DNA of 46,773 bases from Demequina mangrovi. Its GTDB lineage: Bacteria > Actinomycetota > Actinomycetes > Actinomycetales > Demequinaceae. The notes beneath the pieces were generated by a model, which saw only the letters and a program-made list of their open reading frames with translations, ran no database searches and was not told where the DNA came from. The position numbers and the translations under genes are program-made. The DNA lies in contig NZ_BBLU01000012.1 in the NCBI RefSeq assembly GCF_000759715.1, forward strand, positions 1-46,773, written 5' to 3'. Numbering within the stretch: the first letter of the stretch is position 1; each line of letters opens with the position of its first letter. Shown here piece after piece: positions 35,595-45,761 of the stretch.

Positions 35595-36821
35595 GTGCAC
35601 GAGGTCACGCTAGCGCACGTCGAGGACGCCGCCTGCGCCCTCGCCGGCGTCGCGCAGCGCACCCCGCTCGACCACGCGACGTACCTCTCGGAGCTGCACG
35701 GCTGCCCCGTGTCGCTCAAGCTCGAGAACCTCCAGCGCACCGGCTCCTTCAAGCTGCGCGGCGCGACCTACCGCCTCTCACGACTCACCGACGAGGAGCG
35801 GGCGCGAGGCGTGGTCGCGGCCTCGGCCGGCAACCATGCGCAGGGCGTGGCCTTCGCGGCCCAGCAGCTGGGCGTCGAGGCGACCATCTTCATGCCGCTC
35901 GGCGCGCCCGTGCCCAAGCTGCTCGCGACCATGGGGTACGGCGCGACCGTGGTGACGGACGGCGCGACCGTCGAGGAGTGCCTCGCGCTCGCCGCCGCGC
36001 ACGCCGAGCGCACCGGCGCGATCATGATCCACCCGTTCGACCACGCGGACGTGATCGCGGGTCAGGGGACCATCGGTCTCGAGATCCTCGAGGACGTCCC
36101 GGACGCGGACACGATCGTCGTGCCGATCGGCGGAGGCGGGCTCATCGCCGGCGTCGCCGTCGCCGCGAAGGCCGTGGCCGCCCAGCAGGGCCGCGACATC
36201 CGCATCGTCGGCGTGCAGGCGGCCGCGACAGCCGCCTTCCCGCCCTCGCTCGCCGCCGGCCACCCGGTCACCATCGAGCGCGGCGCGACCATCGCCGACG
36301 GCATCGCGGTCGTGAGGCCCGGCGAGCACACGTTCCCGATCGTCCGCGACCTCGTGGACGAGGTGGTGACGGTCGAGGAGGACCACCTCGCGCGCGCCGT
36401 GCTCACCCTGCTCGAGCGCATGAAGCTGGTCGTGGAGCCGGCGGGTGCCGCTGCGGTCGCGGCGATCCTCGAGGGGCTGATCGAGCCCCACGGGTCGACT
36501 GTCGCGCTCGTCTCGGGCGGCAACATCGATCCCCTGCTGCTGCAGCGCATCGTCGCCCACGGGCTGGTCGCCTCGGGGCGGTACATGACCATCCGCATCC
36601 CGCTCCCCGACCGCCCGGGACAGCTCGCGCGCGTGTCCGAGCTGCTCGCTCGCGAGGGCGCGAACGTCATCGAGGTGCTCCACACCCGTCACGACCAGGG
36701 GCTCACGCTCAACGACGTGGTGCTCCAGATGAGCGTCGAGACCCGCGGTCCGAACCATCAGACCGCGGTCATCGACGCGCTGCGCGCCGCGGGATACGCG
36801 CCGGAGGTCGTCGGCGGCTGA
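35595..36821 (+). CDS. ilvA: Threonine ammonia-lyase (threonine deaminase) with ACT domain
   Basis: 408 aa fold type II PLP enzyme. PLP lysine Lys53 in GSFKLRGA, SAGNHAQGVAFAA (about 77-89), and the glycine loop PIGGGGLIAGVA (about 178-189). A single C-terminal ACT domain starts about residue 330 (MTIRIPLPDRPGQLARVSELL), the catabolic or short biosynthetic type, rather than the two ACT-like domains of E. coli IlvA. It makes 2-oxobutanoate from threonine, feeding isoleucine synthesis. GTG start two bases after ctaA; the pairing is probably only transcriptional. Confidence 0.94.
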   Translation: MHEVTLAHVEDAACALAGVAQRTPLDHATYLSELHGCPVSLKLENLQRTGSFKLRGATYRLSRLTDEERARGVVAASAGNHAQGVAFAAQQLGVEATIFMPLGAPVPKLLATMGYGATVVTDGATVEECLALAAAHAERTGAIMIHPFDHADVIAGQGTIGLEILEDVPDADTIVVPIGGGGLIAGVAVAAKAVAAQQGRDIRIVGVQAAATAAFPPSLAAGHPVTIERGATIADGIAVVRPGEHTFPIVRDLVDEVVTVEEDHLARAVLTLLERMKLVVEPAGAAAVAAILEGLIEPHGSTVALVSGGNIDPLLLQRIVAHGLVASGRYMTIRIPLPDRPGQLARVSELLAREGANVIEVLHTRHDQGLTLNDVVLQMSVETRGPNHQTAVIDALRAAGYAPEVVGG

Positions 36822-36841
36822 GCCGCGACCTCACGCGCCGC

Positions 36842-37467
36842 TCAGTCGAGCAGCGAGGGGGGACGGCGCCACGGCGCGTCGGCCGGGCGCAGCAGCTCCC
36901 ATCCCGAGCGCTTCGCGGCGTCGAGCGCGAGCGCGCCCGCGACGATGGTCGGGCTCTGGGCCTCGCCCGCCCAGATCGAGGCGAGGACCTCGGCGAGAGG
37001 CACCCAGCGCCCCTCCATGTCCCGCTCCTCCTCGTGCCGCGCGTGCCGCTCGGCCTCCGGCACCTCGGAAAGGTCCCGCGCGAGGAAGATCCGGATGCCC
37101 TCGGAGGAGCCGCCGGGGGACGTCATGAAGTCGAGCAGCGTGTCCCAGCGGCCCGCGCGCAGGTCCGCCTCCTCGTGGAGCTCGCGCGCGGCGGCGTCGA
37201 CGGGAGGCTCGCCCGCGAGGTCGAGCAGACCCGCGGGCGGCTCCCACGTCTCGGCCTGCACCGGGTGGCGGTACTGGCGGACCAGGTACAGCTCGTCGGC
37301 GTCGTTGAGCGCCATGATGGCGACCGCGCCGGTGTGGTGGATGTAGTCGCGCGTCACCACGCCCGACTCCCCCAGATCGACGTCGTCCGAGCGCACGTCC
37401 CACACGCCGCCCTGGAACACCAGGCGCGACTGCGCGACGGGCCGTGCGCCCGGGACGTCGGCGATCA

Positions 37468-37468
<1 letters not shown>
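36842..37468 (-). CDS. NUDIX hydrolase, ADP-ribose pyrophosphatase type
   Basis: 208 aa. The Nudix box is GEPPVDAAARELHEEADL at about 107-124, with the REL-x-EE core; upstream are VRQYRHPV and WEPPAGLLD, typical of ADP-ribose pyrophosphatases, and SPGGSSEGIRIFLARDL after the box. It likely cleaves ADP-ribose to AMP and ribose 5-phosphate. The ATG shares one base with the pyrG stop (TGATG), so it is translationally coupled. It corresponds to the position of Rv1700 next to pyrG in M. tuberculosis. Confidence 0.92.
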
Positions 37469-39156
<1,688 letters not shown>

Positions 39157-39164
39157 GGGCTTCA

Positions 39165-39170
39165 ATGCTA
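39165..39170 (-). promoter_or_regulatory. Near-leaderless -10 element of pyrG
   Basis: TAGCAT on the minus strand ends eight bases before the pyrG GTG. The expected leader is about two bases and there is no Shine-Dalgarno. It lets pyrG-NUDIX be transcribed separately from the steA-steB operon upstream. Confidence 0.55.
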
Positions 39171-39194
39171 ACAGCCGGAAGACCCGGGTGCGTC

Positions 39195-40073
39195 TCAGGA
39201 AACGCCGAGAAGTCCCGGGACGGCCCCGTCGGCGTAGTGCGGACGCTCTCCCGCGAGGGTCTCGGCCACGGTCGCGACGGCGGTCACGGAGCCGAGGGTC
39301 CAGTCGGACGATGCGACGGTCGCGACATCGTCGCGCCTGGTGTCGGCGGCGATCGCCCCGGGGGCGCCCACCACCGTCACCGGTGCGTCGTACGCGGCGA
39401 AGGCCTCCACGAGCACCTGCGTGGCCTCGGCGTCACCCGCGATGAGGATCACGGCATCGGCGGATTCCGCACGGTCCCCCTCGGCCAGCTCCGCCTGCGT
39501 GAGCAGGTCCCACAGGACCGGCCCGCGGTCGGCGCCGGCCGCGGAGACGTCGGCGCGGCCCGCGCCCGTGGGGGCGGCGCCGGTGGCACCCTGCACGAAC
39601 GCATGAGCGAGGACCGTCGCCGGGTCGGAGGCGTCGACTCCCACGAGGGACGGCACCACCTGGTCGGCCAGCGCGGCACGGAACTCGCTGGTCGCGGCGT
39701 CCTGCCAGCCGTCGCCGAGGCTCACGGCCGCGGCCTCGGTCGCGCCTGCGAGCGGCAGGCGCGCGGACACCGCGTCGCGGGCGGCCGCCGGGGCGCCCGG
39801 CGCCGAGACGAGGACCACGTCGGTGCCCGGCAGGAGGTCGATGAGGAGGGTCGGCGCCGTGGCGTCGACGTAGTCCACCGCGACATCCGCGCGGGCGTCC
39901 GCGTCGTCGACGTGCTGCTCGGCGGCGGCGAGGTCGCTCTCGAGGGAGTCGATCCGCTCCCCTGTCTCGCCCAGGAGCGCGGCCCGCAACGGGCCGGAGC
40001 CGAGCACCACGCCGATCGCGAGGACCGCGACGCCCGCGCCCGCGGAGACGAGCCTGGTGCGGGCGTCGGTCAT
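39195..40073 (-). CDS. steB: SteB / MctB-like copper-transporter-annotated membrane protein
   Basis: 292 aa. One N-terminal membrane helix (about 9-30), a coiled-coil segment with [23 protein letters not shown] (about 36-58), and a long extracytoplasmic domain rich in Ala and Val. This layout matches Rv1698 (MctB), first linked to copper, and SteB of Corynebacterium, which works with SteA at the division site. Gene order steA-steB supports the division role. There are no Cys residues and few His, so metal transport is not obvious. ATGA overlap with steA. Confidence 0.85.
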   Translation of the reverse strand: MTDARTRLVSAGAGVAVLAIGVVLGSGPLRAALLGETGERIDSLESDLAAAEQHVDDADARADVAVDYVDATAPTLLIDLLPGTDVVLVSAPGAPAAARDAVSARLPLAGATEAAAVSLGDGWQDAATSEFRAALADQVVPSLVGVDASDPATVLAHAFVQGATGAAPTGAGRADVSAAGADRGPVLWDLLTQAELAEGDRAESADAVILIAGDAEATQVLVEAFAAYDAPVTVVGAPGAIAADTRRDDVATVASSDWTLGSVTAVATVAETLAGERPHYADGAVPGLLGVS

Positions 40074-41200
40074 CGACCGCCTCCGACGGTCGCCGCGAGC
40101 CAGTCCCACGCTCCCGCGATCGCATCGTGCCCCTCGGGGGTGCCCCACGCCGCCAGCGCGAGCGCCGCGCACGCGAGGCCGAGCGCGCCCCACGTGGTGA
40201 GCGCGCTGTACCGGTGCCGGTACACGGCGGGAAGGACCGCGGCGTCGACCACGGATCCGCTGGCGACCAGGCGAGACAGCAGCGCGCCCGCGCCCGCGGT
40301 CGACCGGTCGGACACGTGGTCGAGGAGCCCGTCGCGCGCGCCGGCGACCACGACCACCGAGGCTCCCGCGCGGTGGGCGGCCAGCAGCGCGACGTCCTCG
40401 CTCGCGAGGTTCGCGTCGCACGAGTCGTGCGTGAGACCGATCGCGAGGGCGCGGGCGCGGCCGCCGTCGCGACCGTCCGCATCGTGCACGATCACCTGCG
40501 CCGCGCGGCGCAGCGCCTCCTCGCTCACGCCCTCGATGTCCCCGAGGACGATGCGGGGGTTGAGCCCCGCCGCGCGTGCGGCGTCGGCGCCCTCGCCGAT
40601 GGCGATGACCACGGGCCGCCTCTCGCGGGCGAAGCGCGCGAGCACCGGGTCGGCTCCCGCGAAGCGCTCCGTCACCACGACCACGGGACGGCCGTCGATC
40701 GGGAGCCTCAGCTCGGGCAGGCCGACGCCGTCGAGCAGCAGCCCGGCGTCCTCGTTGAGCAGGTCGAGCGCCGTCACCGTGAACGACGCGACGTGGACGT
40801 GGAGGTCCTCGTCGGCCGCGCGGACGCGCTCCTCGACGTCCTCGCGCGTGAGCCGCGTGCCCTCGGGCGCCTCCACGCCGGGGCCGGAGACGCGCGCGCC
40901 GTCGACCGTCACGCGTGCACCGTCGCGGATGGCGAGCACGCCGGTGCCCGCGGACTCGACCACGGGGATCCCCGCCTCGAGGAGCGCGAGCGCGCCGGTG
41001 GTCGGCAGGCGTCCGGAGATGCAGGACCGCGCGTTCACCACCGCCGCGGGACGCCGCTCGGCCAGGGCCGCCGCGGCGCTCCTGTCGAGGTCGAGCGCGT
41101 CGACGATCGCCACGTCGCCGGGCTGCAGCCGCCGCGCGAGCGCGTGCGGCGACGGATCCACCCGGGCAGGTCCCGAGACGAGCGTGGCGGCGGTGGTCAT
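40070..41200 (-). CDS. steA: SteA, putative cytokinetic ring protein
   Basis: 376 aa. N-terminal IVDALDLDRSAAAALAERRPAAVVNA region, NARSCISGRLPTTGALALLEAGI (about 56-78), then a thiamin-pyrophosphokinase-like domain with RPVVIAIGEGADAARAAGLNPRIVLGDIEG (about 205-235). A single C-terminal helix (about 339-358) anchors it. It corresponds to Rv1697 and to Corynebacterium SteA, which localises to the division septum. The nucleotide-binding activity is inferred from the fold. It begins five bases after recN and overlaps steB by four bases. Confidence 0.88.
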   Translation of the reverse strand: MTTAATLVSGPARVDPSPHALARRLQPGDVAIVDALDLDRSAAAALAERRPAAVVNARSCISGRLPTTGALALLEAGIPVVESAGTGVLAIRDGARVTVDGARVSGPGVEAPEGTRLTREDVEERVRAADEDLHVHVASFTVTALDLLNEDAGLLLDGVGLPELRLPIDGRPVVVVTERFAGADPVLARFARERRPVVIAIGEGADAARAAGLNPRIVLGDIEGVSEEALRRAAQVIVHDADGRDGGRARALAIGLTHDSCDANLASEDVALLAAHRAGASVVVVAGARDGLLDHVSDRSTAGAGALLSRLVASGSVVDAAVLPAVYRHRYSALTTWGALGLACAALALAAWGTPEGHDAIAGAWDWLAATVGGGR

Positions 41201-41205
41201 GGCGG

Positions 41206-42888
41206 CTATGGTGCCACGCGGGAGGCCTCCAGCAGCTCACGTGCGTGGGCGAGTGCGGTCTTCGAGTCCTCGTGGCCCGAGAGCAGGCGTGCGAGCTCCT
41301 CGACGCGGCTCTCCCCGGCGACCTCGTGGACCTGCGACCGGGTCACAGAGCCGTCCGAGGCCTTCGCCACCACCACGTGCCGGTCCGCGTGCGCCGCCAC
41401 CTGGGCGAGGTGCGTCACCACGAGCACCTGGTGGGTGCGCGCGAGCTCCGCGAGACGCCTGCCGATCGCGATCGCGGCCTTGCCGCCCACCCCCGCGTCG
41501 ACCTCGTCGAACACGAACGTGTGGCCAGGCGCGGCGGCGTGACGCGCGAGCGAGACCTCGATCGCGAGCATGATGCGCGAGAGCTCGCCTCCCGACGCCG
41601 CCTCCGCGACCGGACGATGCGGCGCGCCGGGATGGGACGCGAGCGTCATCGAGACCTCGTCGGCCCCGGAGTGGCGCAGCTCGGCGCGCGCGACCTCGAC
41701 CGCGAAGCTCGCATCGGGCATCGCGAGCCCTGCGAGCTCGGCGTCGACGTCGACCGCGAGCCGCGCGGCCGCCTCGCTCCGGCTCGCCGAGAGCTCGTCG
41801 GCCAGCGCCTCGACCCGGGCAGCCGCCACTGAGACGGCCTCGCGGCGCGCCTCAAGCGTCTCGTCCCACGTGTCGTCCTCGAGCACCGCCGCGGCCGCCC
41901 GCTCGCGGTACGCGAGAACGCCGTCGAGATCCGCGCCGATGCGGCGCATGAGGCCGCCCAGCTCGGCGCGACGCAGCTGGATCTGCTCGAGCCGCGCGGG
42001 GTCCGCCTCCATGCGGTCGAGGTACGACGCGAGCTCATGGCCGATGTCCGCCGCGGCGTACGCGACATCGTTGAGGCGCGTCTCGAGCTCCTCGAGCGCG
42101 GGATCATGGCGCGCCGCCTCGCCGAGCGCGCGGCGCGCGGCGTCCGCGGCGATCACCAGCGTCATCTCGGACTCGCCGTCGATCGCCGCCATCGCGCCGG
42201 CGACCCCGGCTCGGACTGCCTCGGAGTTCTCGAGCACCTCTGACTCGGCCTTGAGGCGCGCCTCCTCCCCCGCCTCGGGGGCGACGGCGTCGATCGCGTC
42301 GAGGTCGTCGCGCATGCGCGCGGCCTCGAGACGGGCACGCTCGGCTCCGGACTCCATGCGCTCGAGCTCGTCCTGCGCCTGCCGCCACGCCCACCAGGCC
42401 TCCTGGTAGCGCTCGAGCAGGGGGCCGTGGTCGGCGTAGCCGTCGAGGATCGCGCGCTGCTCGGCGGACGAGCGCAGCCGGGCCTGGTCGCTCTGGCCAT
42501 GCACGGTGAGCCAGTGGGAGGCGACCTCGGCGAGGACCGCCTGCGGCATCGTGCGTCCGCCGACGACGGTGCGCGAGCGCGTGGTGGCGCCGACCGACCG
42601 GCTCACGATCACCGTGCCGTCGTCGTCGAACGCGGCGCCGGCCTCCTCGAGGCGCTCCGCGGGCCACGAGCCGGGCGCGACGTCGACAACCGCCTCGGCG
42701 ACGGCGGCCTCGGCACCGGTGCGGACGGTCGCGCGCACGGACTTCGAGCCCATGATGAGCCCGAGGCCGGTGAGCACCATGGTCTTGCCGGCGCCGGTCT
42801 CACCCGTCACGCAGGTGAGACCGGGGCCGAGGTCGACCCGGGCGGACTCGATCACCCCGAGGTTCTCGATCGCGAGCTCGTGCAGCAC
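41206..42888 (-). CDS. recN: DNA repair protein RecN
   Basis: 560 aa SMC-like ATPase. Walker A GETGAGKTM (about 31-39), a central coiled coil of about 300 residues, the signature ASGGELSRIMLAIE, Walker B HTFVFDEVDAGVGGKAA and the C-terminal VVTHLAQVAAHAD. It helps in double-strand break repair by tethering DNA ends. The GTG start shares one base with the nadK stop (TAGTG). No LexA box is seen at this operon, so SOS control of recN is not apparent here. Confidence 0.95.
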   Translation of the reverse strand: MLHELAIENLGVIESARVDLGPGLTCVTGETGAGKTMVLTGLGLIMGSKSVRATVRTGAEAAVAEAVVDVAPGSWPAERLEEAGAAFDDDGTVIVSRSVGATTRSRTVVGGRTMPQAVLAEVASHWLTVHGQSDQARLRSSAEQRAILDGYADHGPLLERYQEAWWAWRQAQDELERMESGAERARLEAARMRDDLDAIDAVAPEAGEEARLKAESEVLENSEAVRAGVAGAMAAIDGESEMTLVIAADAARRALGEAARHDPALEELETRLNDVAYAAADIGHELASYLDRMEADPARLEQIQLRRAELGGLMRRIGADLDGVLAYRERAAAAVLEDDTWDETLEARREAVSVAAARVEALADELSASRSEAAARLAVDVDAELAGLAMPDASFAVEVARAELRHSGADEVSMTLASHPGAPHRPVAEAASGGELSRIMLAIEVSLARHAAAPGHTFVFDEVDAGVGGKAAIAIGRRLAELARTHQVLVVTHLAQVAAHADRHVVVAKASDGSVTRSQVHEVAGESRVEELARLLSGHEDSKTALAHARELLEASRVAP

Positions 42889-43754
42889 TAGATCCCCGCC
42901 CCGGAGTCGGAGATGGGGCGCTCGCCGCGGAAGCCGTCGACCGGCAGCGCGAACTTCTGCACCAGGCGTTCGCTGAACGGCGCGTCGGACATGCGCGCAA
43001 GCCTCACCGTCTGCGAGCCGCGGGACACCTCGACGCGGCCCCCGCGGGCGAGGTCGAGCGCACGCGCGCCGTCGAGGACCACCTGGCCGTCGCTGGACGA
43101 GCGGTCGAGGATCTCGACGCGCACCTGGGAGGACGGGCTCACGACGAGCGGGCGCGAGAACAGCGCGTGGGCGGCGAGCGGCACCACGAGGAGCGCGTCG
43201 ACGTCGGGCCACAGGACGGGGCCGCCGGCGCTGAAGGCGTGCGCGGTCGAGCCCGTCGCCGACGAGATCACCACGCCGTCGCAGCCGAAGGTCGACAGCG
43301 GGTGGTCGTCGATGTCGAGCGCGACCTCGATCGTGGTGCGGAGGTTCGCGCGCTCGATGGTGACGTCGTTGAGCGCCCACCCGGAGGTCTGCTCGCCCGT
43401 GGGGAGGGTCACGACCACGTCGAGCGTGCCGCGCTCCTCGATGTCGTACTCACCCGCGGCGAGCCGGCGCGCGGCGTGGGCGACGTCGTCGCGCTCGAGC
43501 TCGGCGAGGAAGCCGACGTGCCCGAGGTTCACCCCGAGCAGCGGGATGCCCGTGCCGCGCGTCATGTCGGCGGCGTGAAGGATGGTGCCGTCGCCGCCGA
43601 GGACGAGGGCGGCCTCGATCGGCGCGTCGACGCCGCGCTCGAAGTCGGTGCAGGTCGCGATGCCGTCAGCCTCGAGCGCCGCGGCGGCGAGGCTCGCCGC
43701 CTCCTGCGCCTCGGGACGATGCGGGTGGACCACCAGCAGGATCCTGCGTGTCAT
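42888..43754 (-). CDS. nadK: NAD kinase
   Basis: 288 aa. The GGDGT motif is at 53-57, followed by the NE/D motif in ALNDVTIERAN (with the conserved Asn-Asp), and the glycine-rich GVVISSATGSTAHAFSAGGPVL region. It phosphorylates NAD to NADP. Start ATG 43754 overlaps the tlyA stop (ATGA) and its stop overlaps the recN start, as in the M. tuberculosis Rv1694-Rv1696 cluster. Confidence 0.95.
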   Translation of the reverse strand: MTRRILLVVHPHRPEAQEAASLAAAALEADGIATCTDFERGVDAPIEAALVLGGDGTILHAADMTRGTGIPLLGVNLGHVGFLAELERDDVAHAARRLAAGEYDIEERGTLDVVVTLPTGEQTSGWALNDVTIERANLRTTIEVALDIDDHPLSTFGCDGVVISSATGSTAHAFSAGGPVLWPDVDALLVVPLAAHALFSRPLVVSPSSQVRVEILDRSSSDGQVVLDGARALDLARGGRVEVSRGSQTVRLARMSDAPFSERLVQKFALPVDGFRGERPISDSGAGI

Positions 43755-44572
43755 GGCGTCCCTCCCGTCTCATCCTCGATCGCGGCCCGGACCTGGGCTT
43801 CTGTCAGCGGCGCCGGTCGGTGGCGCGCGTCGTCACCAGCCTGCCATGCGCGCGACGCCCACACGAAGAACTCGACGTTGCCGTGCGGACCGGGCAGCGT
43901 CGAGCGCGCGATCCGATGGACCGCCAGGCCTGCGGACATCATGGCGGACGCCACCGACATCACGGCCCGGGCACGGTCGCCAGGGTCGGTCACGACCCCG
44001 CCCCGGCCGAGCCGGTCCTTCCCCACCTCGAACTGCGGCTTGACCATGAGAAGGAGGTCGGCATCGTCCGCGAGCACGCCCACGATCGGCGTGAGAAGCA
44101 GCGTGAGCGAGATGAAGGACACGTCCGCCACCACGAGGTCGGGCGGGGGCCCGGTGAGGTCCGCGGCGACCAGCTCGCGCGCGTTCAGGCCCTCGCGGGC
44201 GATCACCCGCGCATCGTCCGCGATCCGGGGGGCGAGCTGCCCATGACCCACGTCGATCGCGTGCACGAGCGCGGCGCCGCGCTCGAGCAGCACCTGCGTG
44301 AAGCCGCCGGTCGAGGCGCCGACGTCGAGGCACGTCCGGCCGTCCACGTCCAGCTCGGGGCATGCGTCGAGCGCGCCGATGAGCTTGTGCGCGGCGCGCG
44401 ACACGTAGCCGTCGTCGGCCGTCACCTCGACCCGCGCATCGTCCGCGACGTCGAGCGACGCCTTCACGACGGCGACGCCGTCGACCTCGACCGCGCCCGC
44501 CGCGATGAGCTCCTGCGCACGGGTGCGGGACGTGACCAGCCCGCGCGCCACGAGCGCGCGGTCCAGCCGCAT
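43751..44572 (-). CDS. tlyA: TlyA rRNA 2'-O-methyltransferase (hemolysin A family)
   Basis: 273 aa. S4 RNA-binding domain at 1-60 (MRLDRALVARGLVTSRTRAQ, then AGAVEVDG), then an FtsJ-like methyltransferase with SAM motif CLDVGASTGGFTQVLLERGA (about 80-99), VVADVSFISL and KPQFEVGK. It methylates cytidines in 16S and 23S rRNA in mycobacteria, where its loss gives capreomycin resistance. Three copies of GACGATGC-type ADDA coding lie in this gene (44061, 44212, 44436). It follows a 57-aa gene by two bases. Confidence 0.94.
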   Translation of the reverse strand: MRLDRALVARGLVTSRTRAQELIAAGAVEVDGVAVVKASLDVADDARVEVTADDGYVSRAAHKLIGALDACPELDVDGRTCLDVGASTGGFTQVLLERGAALVHAIDVGHGQLAPRIADDARVIAREGLNARELVAADLTGPPPDLVVADVSFISLTLLLTPIVGVLADDADLLLMVKPQFEVGKDRLGRGGVVTDPGDRARAVMSVASAMMSAGLAVHRIARSTLPGPHGNVEFFVWASRAWQAGDDARHRPAPLTEAQVRAAIEDETGGTP

Positions 44573-44574
44573 GC

Positions 44575-44748
44575 TCAGCGCGATTCGTCGCGGAGGCGCG
44601 TCGAGAGCGCCTCCTGCACCTTGTCGAAGAACTCGGCCTGCTGCTCCGGGTCGTCCGGAAGCTCGGTCACGGCCTGCAGAGCCGCCCTCACCTCGGCCGG
44701 GTACTCGAGCTGGCCCTTGAAGTCACGCGAATTGTTGAGGTCCGCCAT
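44575..44748 (-). CDS. Small conserved hypothetical protein (57 aa), Rv1693-like position
   Basis: 57 residues: starts MADLNNSRDFKG, contains AALQAVTELPDD, and ends with STRLRDESR. It is acidic and mostly helical, with no membrane segment. There is no strong ribosome binding site. It sits 11 bases after the HAD gene and two before tlyA, and the operon spacing supports translation. M. tuberculosis has a similar-sized unknown gene, Rv1693, at the same place between its HAD phosphatase and tlyA genes, which argues that it is real. Function unknown. Confidence 0.8.
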   Translation of the reverse strand: MADLNNSRDFKGQLEYPAEVRAALQAVTELPDDPEQQAEFFDKVQEALSTRLRDESR

Positions 44749-44759
44749 GGGTCAGGAGG

Positions 44760-45761
44760 CTAGCCGAAGTGCGGAAGGGTGTCGACATCGACGCGCGCGC
44801 CGGAGTCGGCGGCCTCCCAGGCCGCGGCGCAGGCCGCACGGACGCGATCGATCGGCGAGCCGCCGTCGACCGAGAGGTGGCCGTCGGTCACCCGCGCACG
44901 CGCGTCGCCCACGTGCCACCAGCTCTCCGCGAGCACGGGCAGGGGGTGGCTCTCGGCCAGCGTCGAGAGGTCCTCGCCGATGAACGACGGGCGCTCCCCC
45001 GGCACCGCCAGCACGGCGTCGCGGGCCGTCGACACGCCCGTGAGGACCAGCAGCCCCGGGACTTCGGCGGCGCGCGCGCCCTTGAGATCGGTGTCGAGGC
45101 GGTCGCCGATCATGAGCGGGCGGCTCGCGCCCGCCTTCCTGGCGGCCATGTGCAGCATCGCGGGCTCGGGCTTGCCGGCGGCGAGCGGGTCGACACCGGT
45201 GGCGGTGCGCACCACGCCCACGAGCGAGCCGTTGCCCGGCGCGAAGCCGCGCTCCGTAGGGAGCGTGAGGTCGAGGTTGGTCGCGAAGTAGCGGGCGCCG
45301 GCGTTGATCGCGTAGGTCGCCTCCGCGAGCTCCTTCCAGCCGAGGTTCGGGGCGAAGCCCTGGATCACGGCCGCCGGGTGATCGTCCGCGGACTCGACGA
45401 TGACGTAGCCCTTGGCGTGCACCGCGGTATAGAGGCCCGCGCCGCCGACCACGAGCACCTTCTGCCCCGCGGGGATGTGCTCCGCGAGCAGCTCGGCGCC
45501 CGCCTGCGCGGCGGTCATGACCTCGTGCGGGGCGCACGGGATGCCCAGCTCGGCGAGGTGCTCTGCGACCGTCTCGGGCTCGCGCGACGCGTTGTTGGTC
45601 ACGAAGACGACCGCCATGCCCGCGTCCCGCGCCTCCCCCAGCGCCGGCGGCGCCGAGGGGATCGCGTTCGCGCCCTTGTAGGCGACGCCGTCGAGGTCGA
45701 CGAGCGCGACGTCGAACGTGTCCTGGAGGGCCGCCTCGGTGCCGAGCAGGCCTGCGGTCAT
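44760..45761 (-). CDS. HAD-IIA family sugar/glycerol phosphatase
   Basis: 333 aa. HAD motifs: DLDGVAYKG (nucleophile Asp at about 22 and Asp24), VFVTNNAS (about 52-59), the large C2 cap between, GKPEPAMLHMAAR with the motif III Lys, and MIGDRLDTDLKGA. This is the NagD / p-nitrophenylphosphatase family. The M. tuberculosis gene in this position, Rv1692, encodes a glycerol-3-phosphate phosphatase. The C-terminal 60 residues are an extension not needed for the HAD fold. It overlaps the TPR gene by four bases (ATGA). Confidence 0.9.
   Translation of the reverse strand: MTAGLLGTEAALQDTFDVALVDLDGVAYKGANAIPSAPPALGEARDAGMAVVFVTNNASREPETVAEHLAELGIPCAPHEVMTAAQAGAELLAEHIPAGQKVLVVGGAGLYTAVHAKGYVIVESADDHPAAVIQGFAPNLGWKELAEATYAINAGARYFATNLDLTLPTERGFAPGNGSLVGVVRTATGVDPLAAGKPEPAMLHMAARKAGASRPLMIGDRLDTDLKGARAAEVPGLLVLTGVSTARDAVLAVPGERPSFIGEDLSTLAESHPLPVLAESWWHVGDARARVTDGHLSVDGGSPIDRVRAACAAAWEAADSGARVDVDTLPHFG

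Noticed and set aside
41206..42960. SOS control of recN
   Set aside because: I looked for TCGAAC-N4-GTTCGA near the recN start and in front of its operon genes and saw none. The only LexA boxes found are at 9905-9932.
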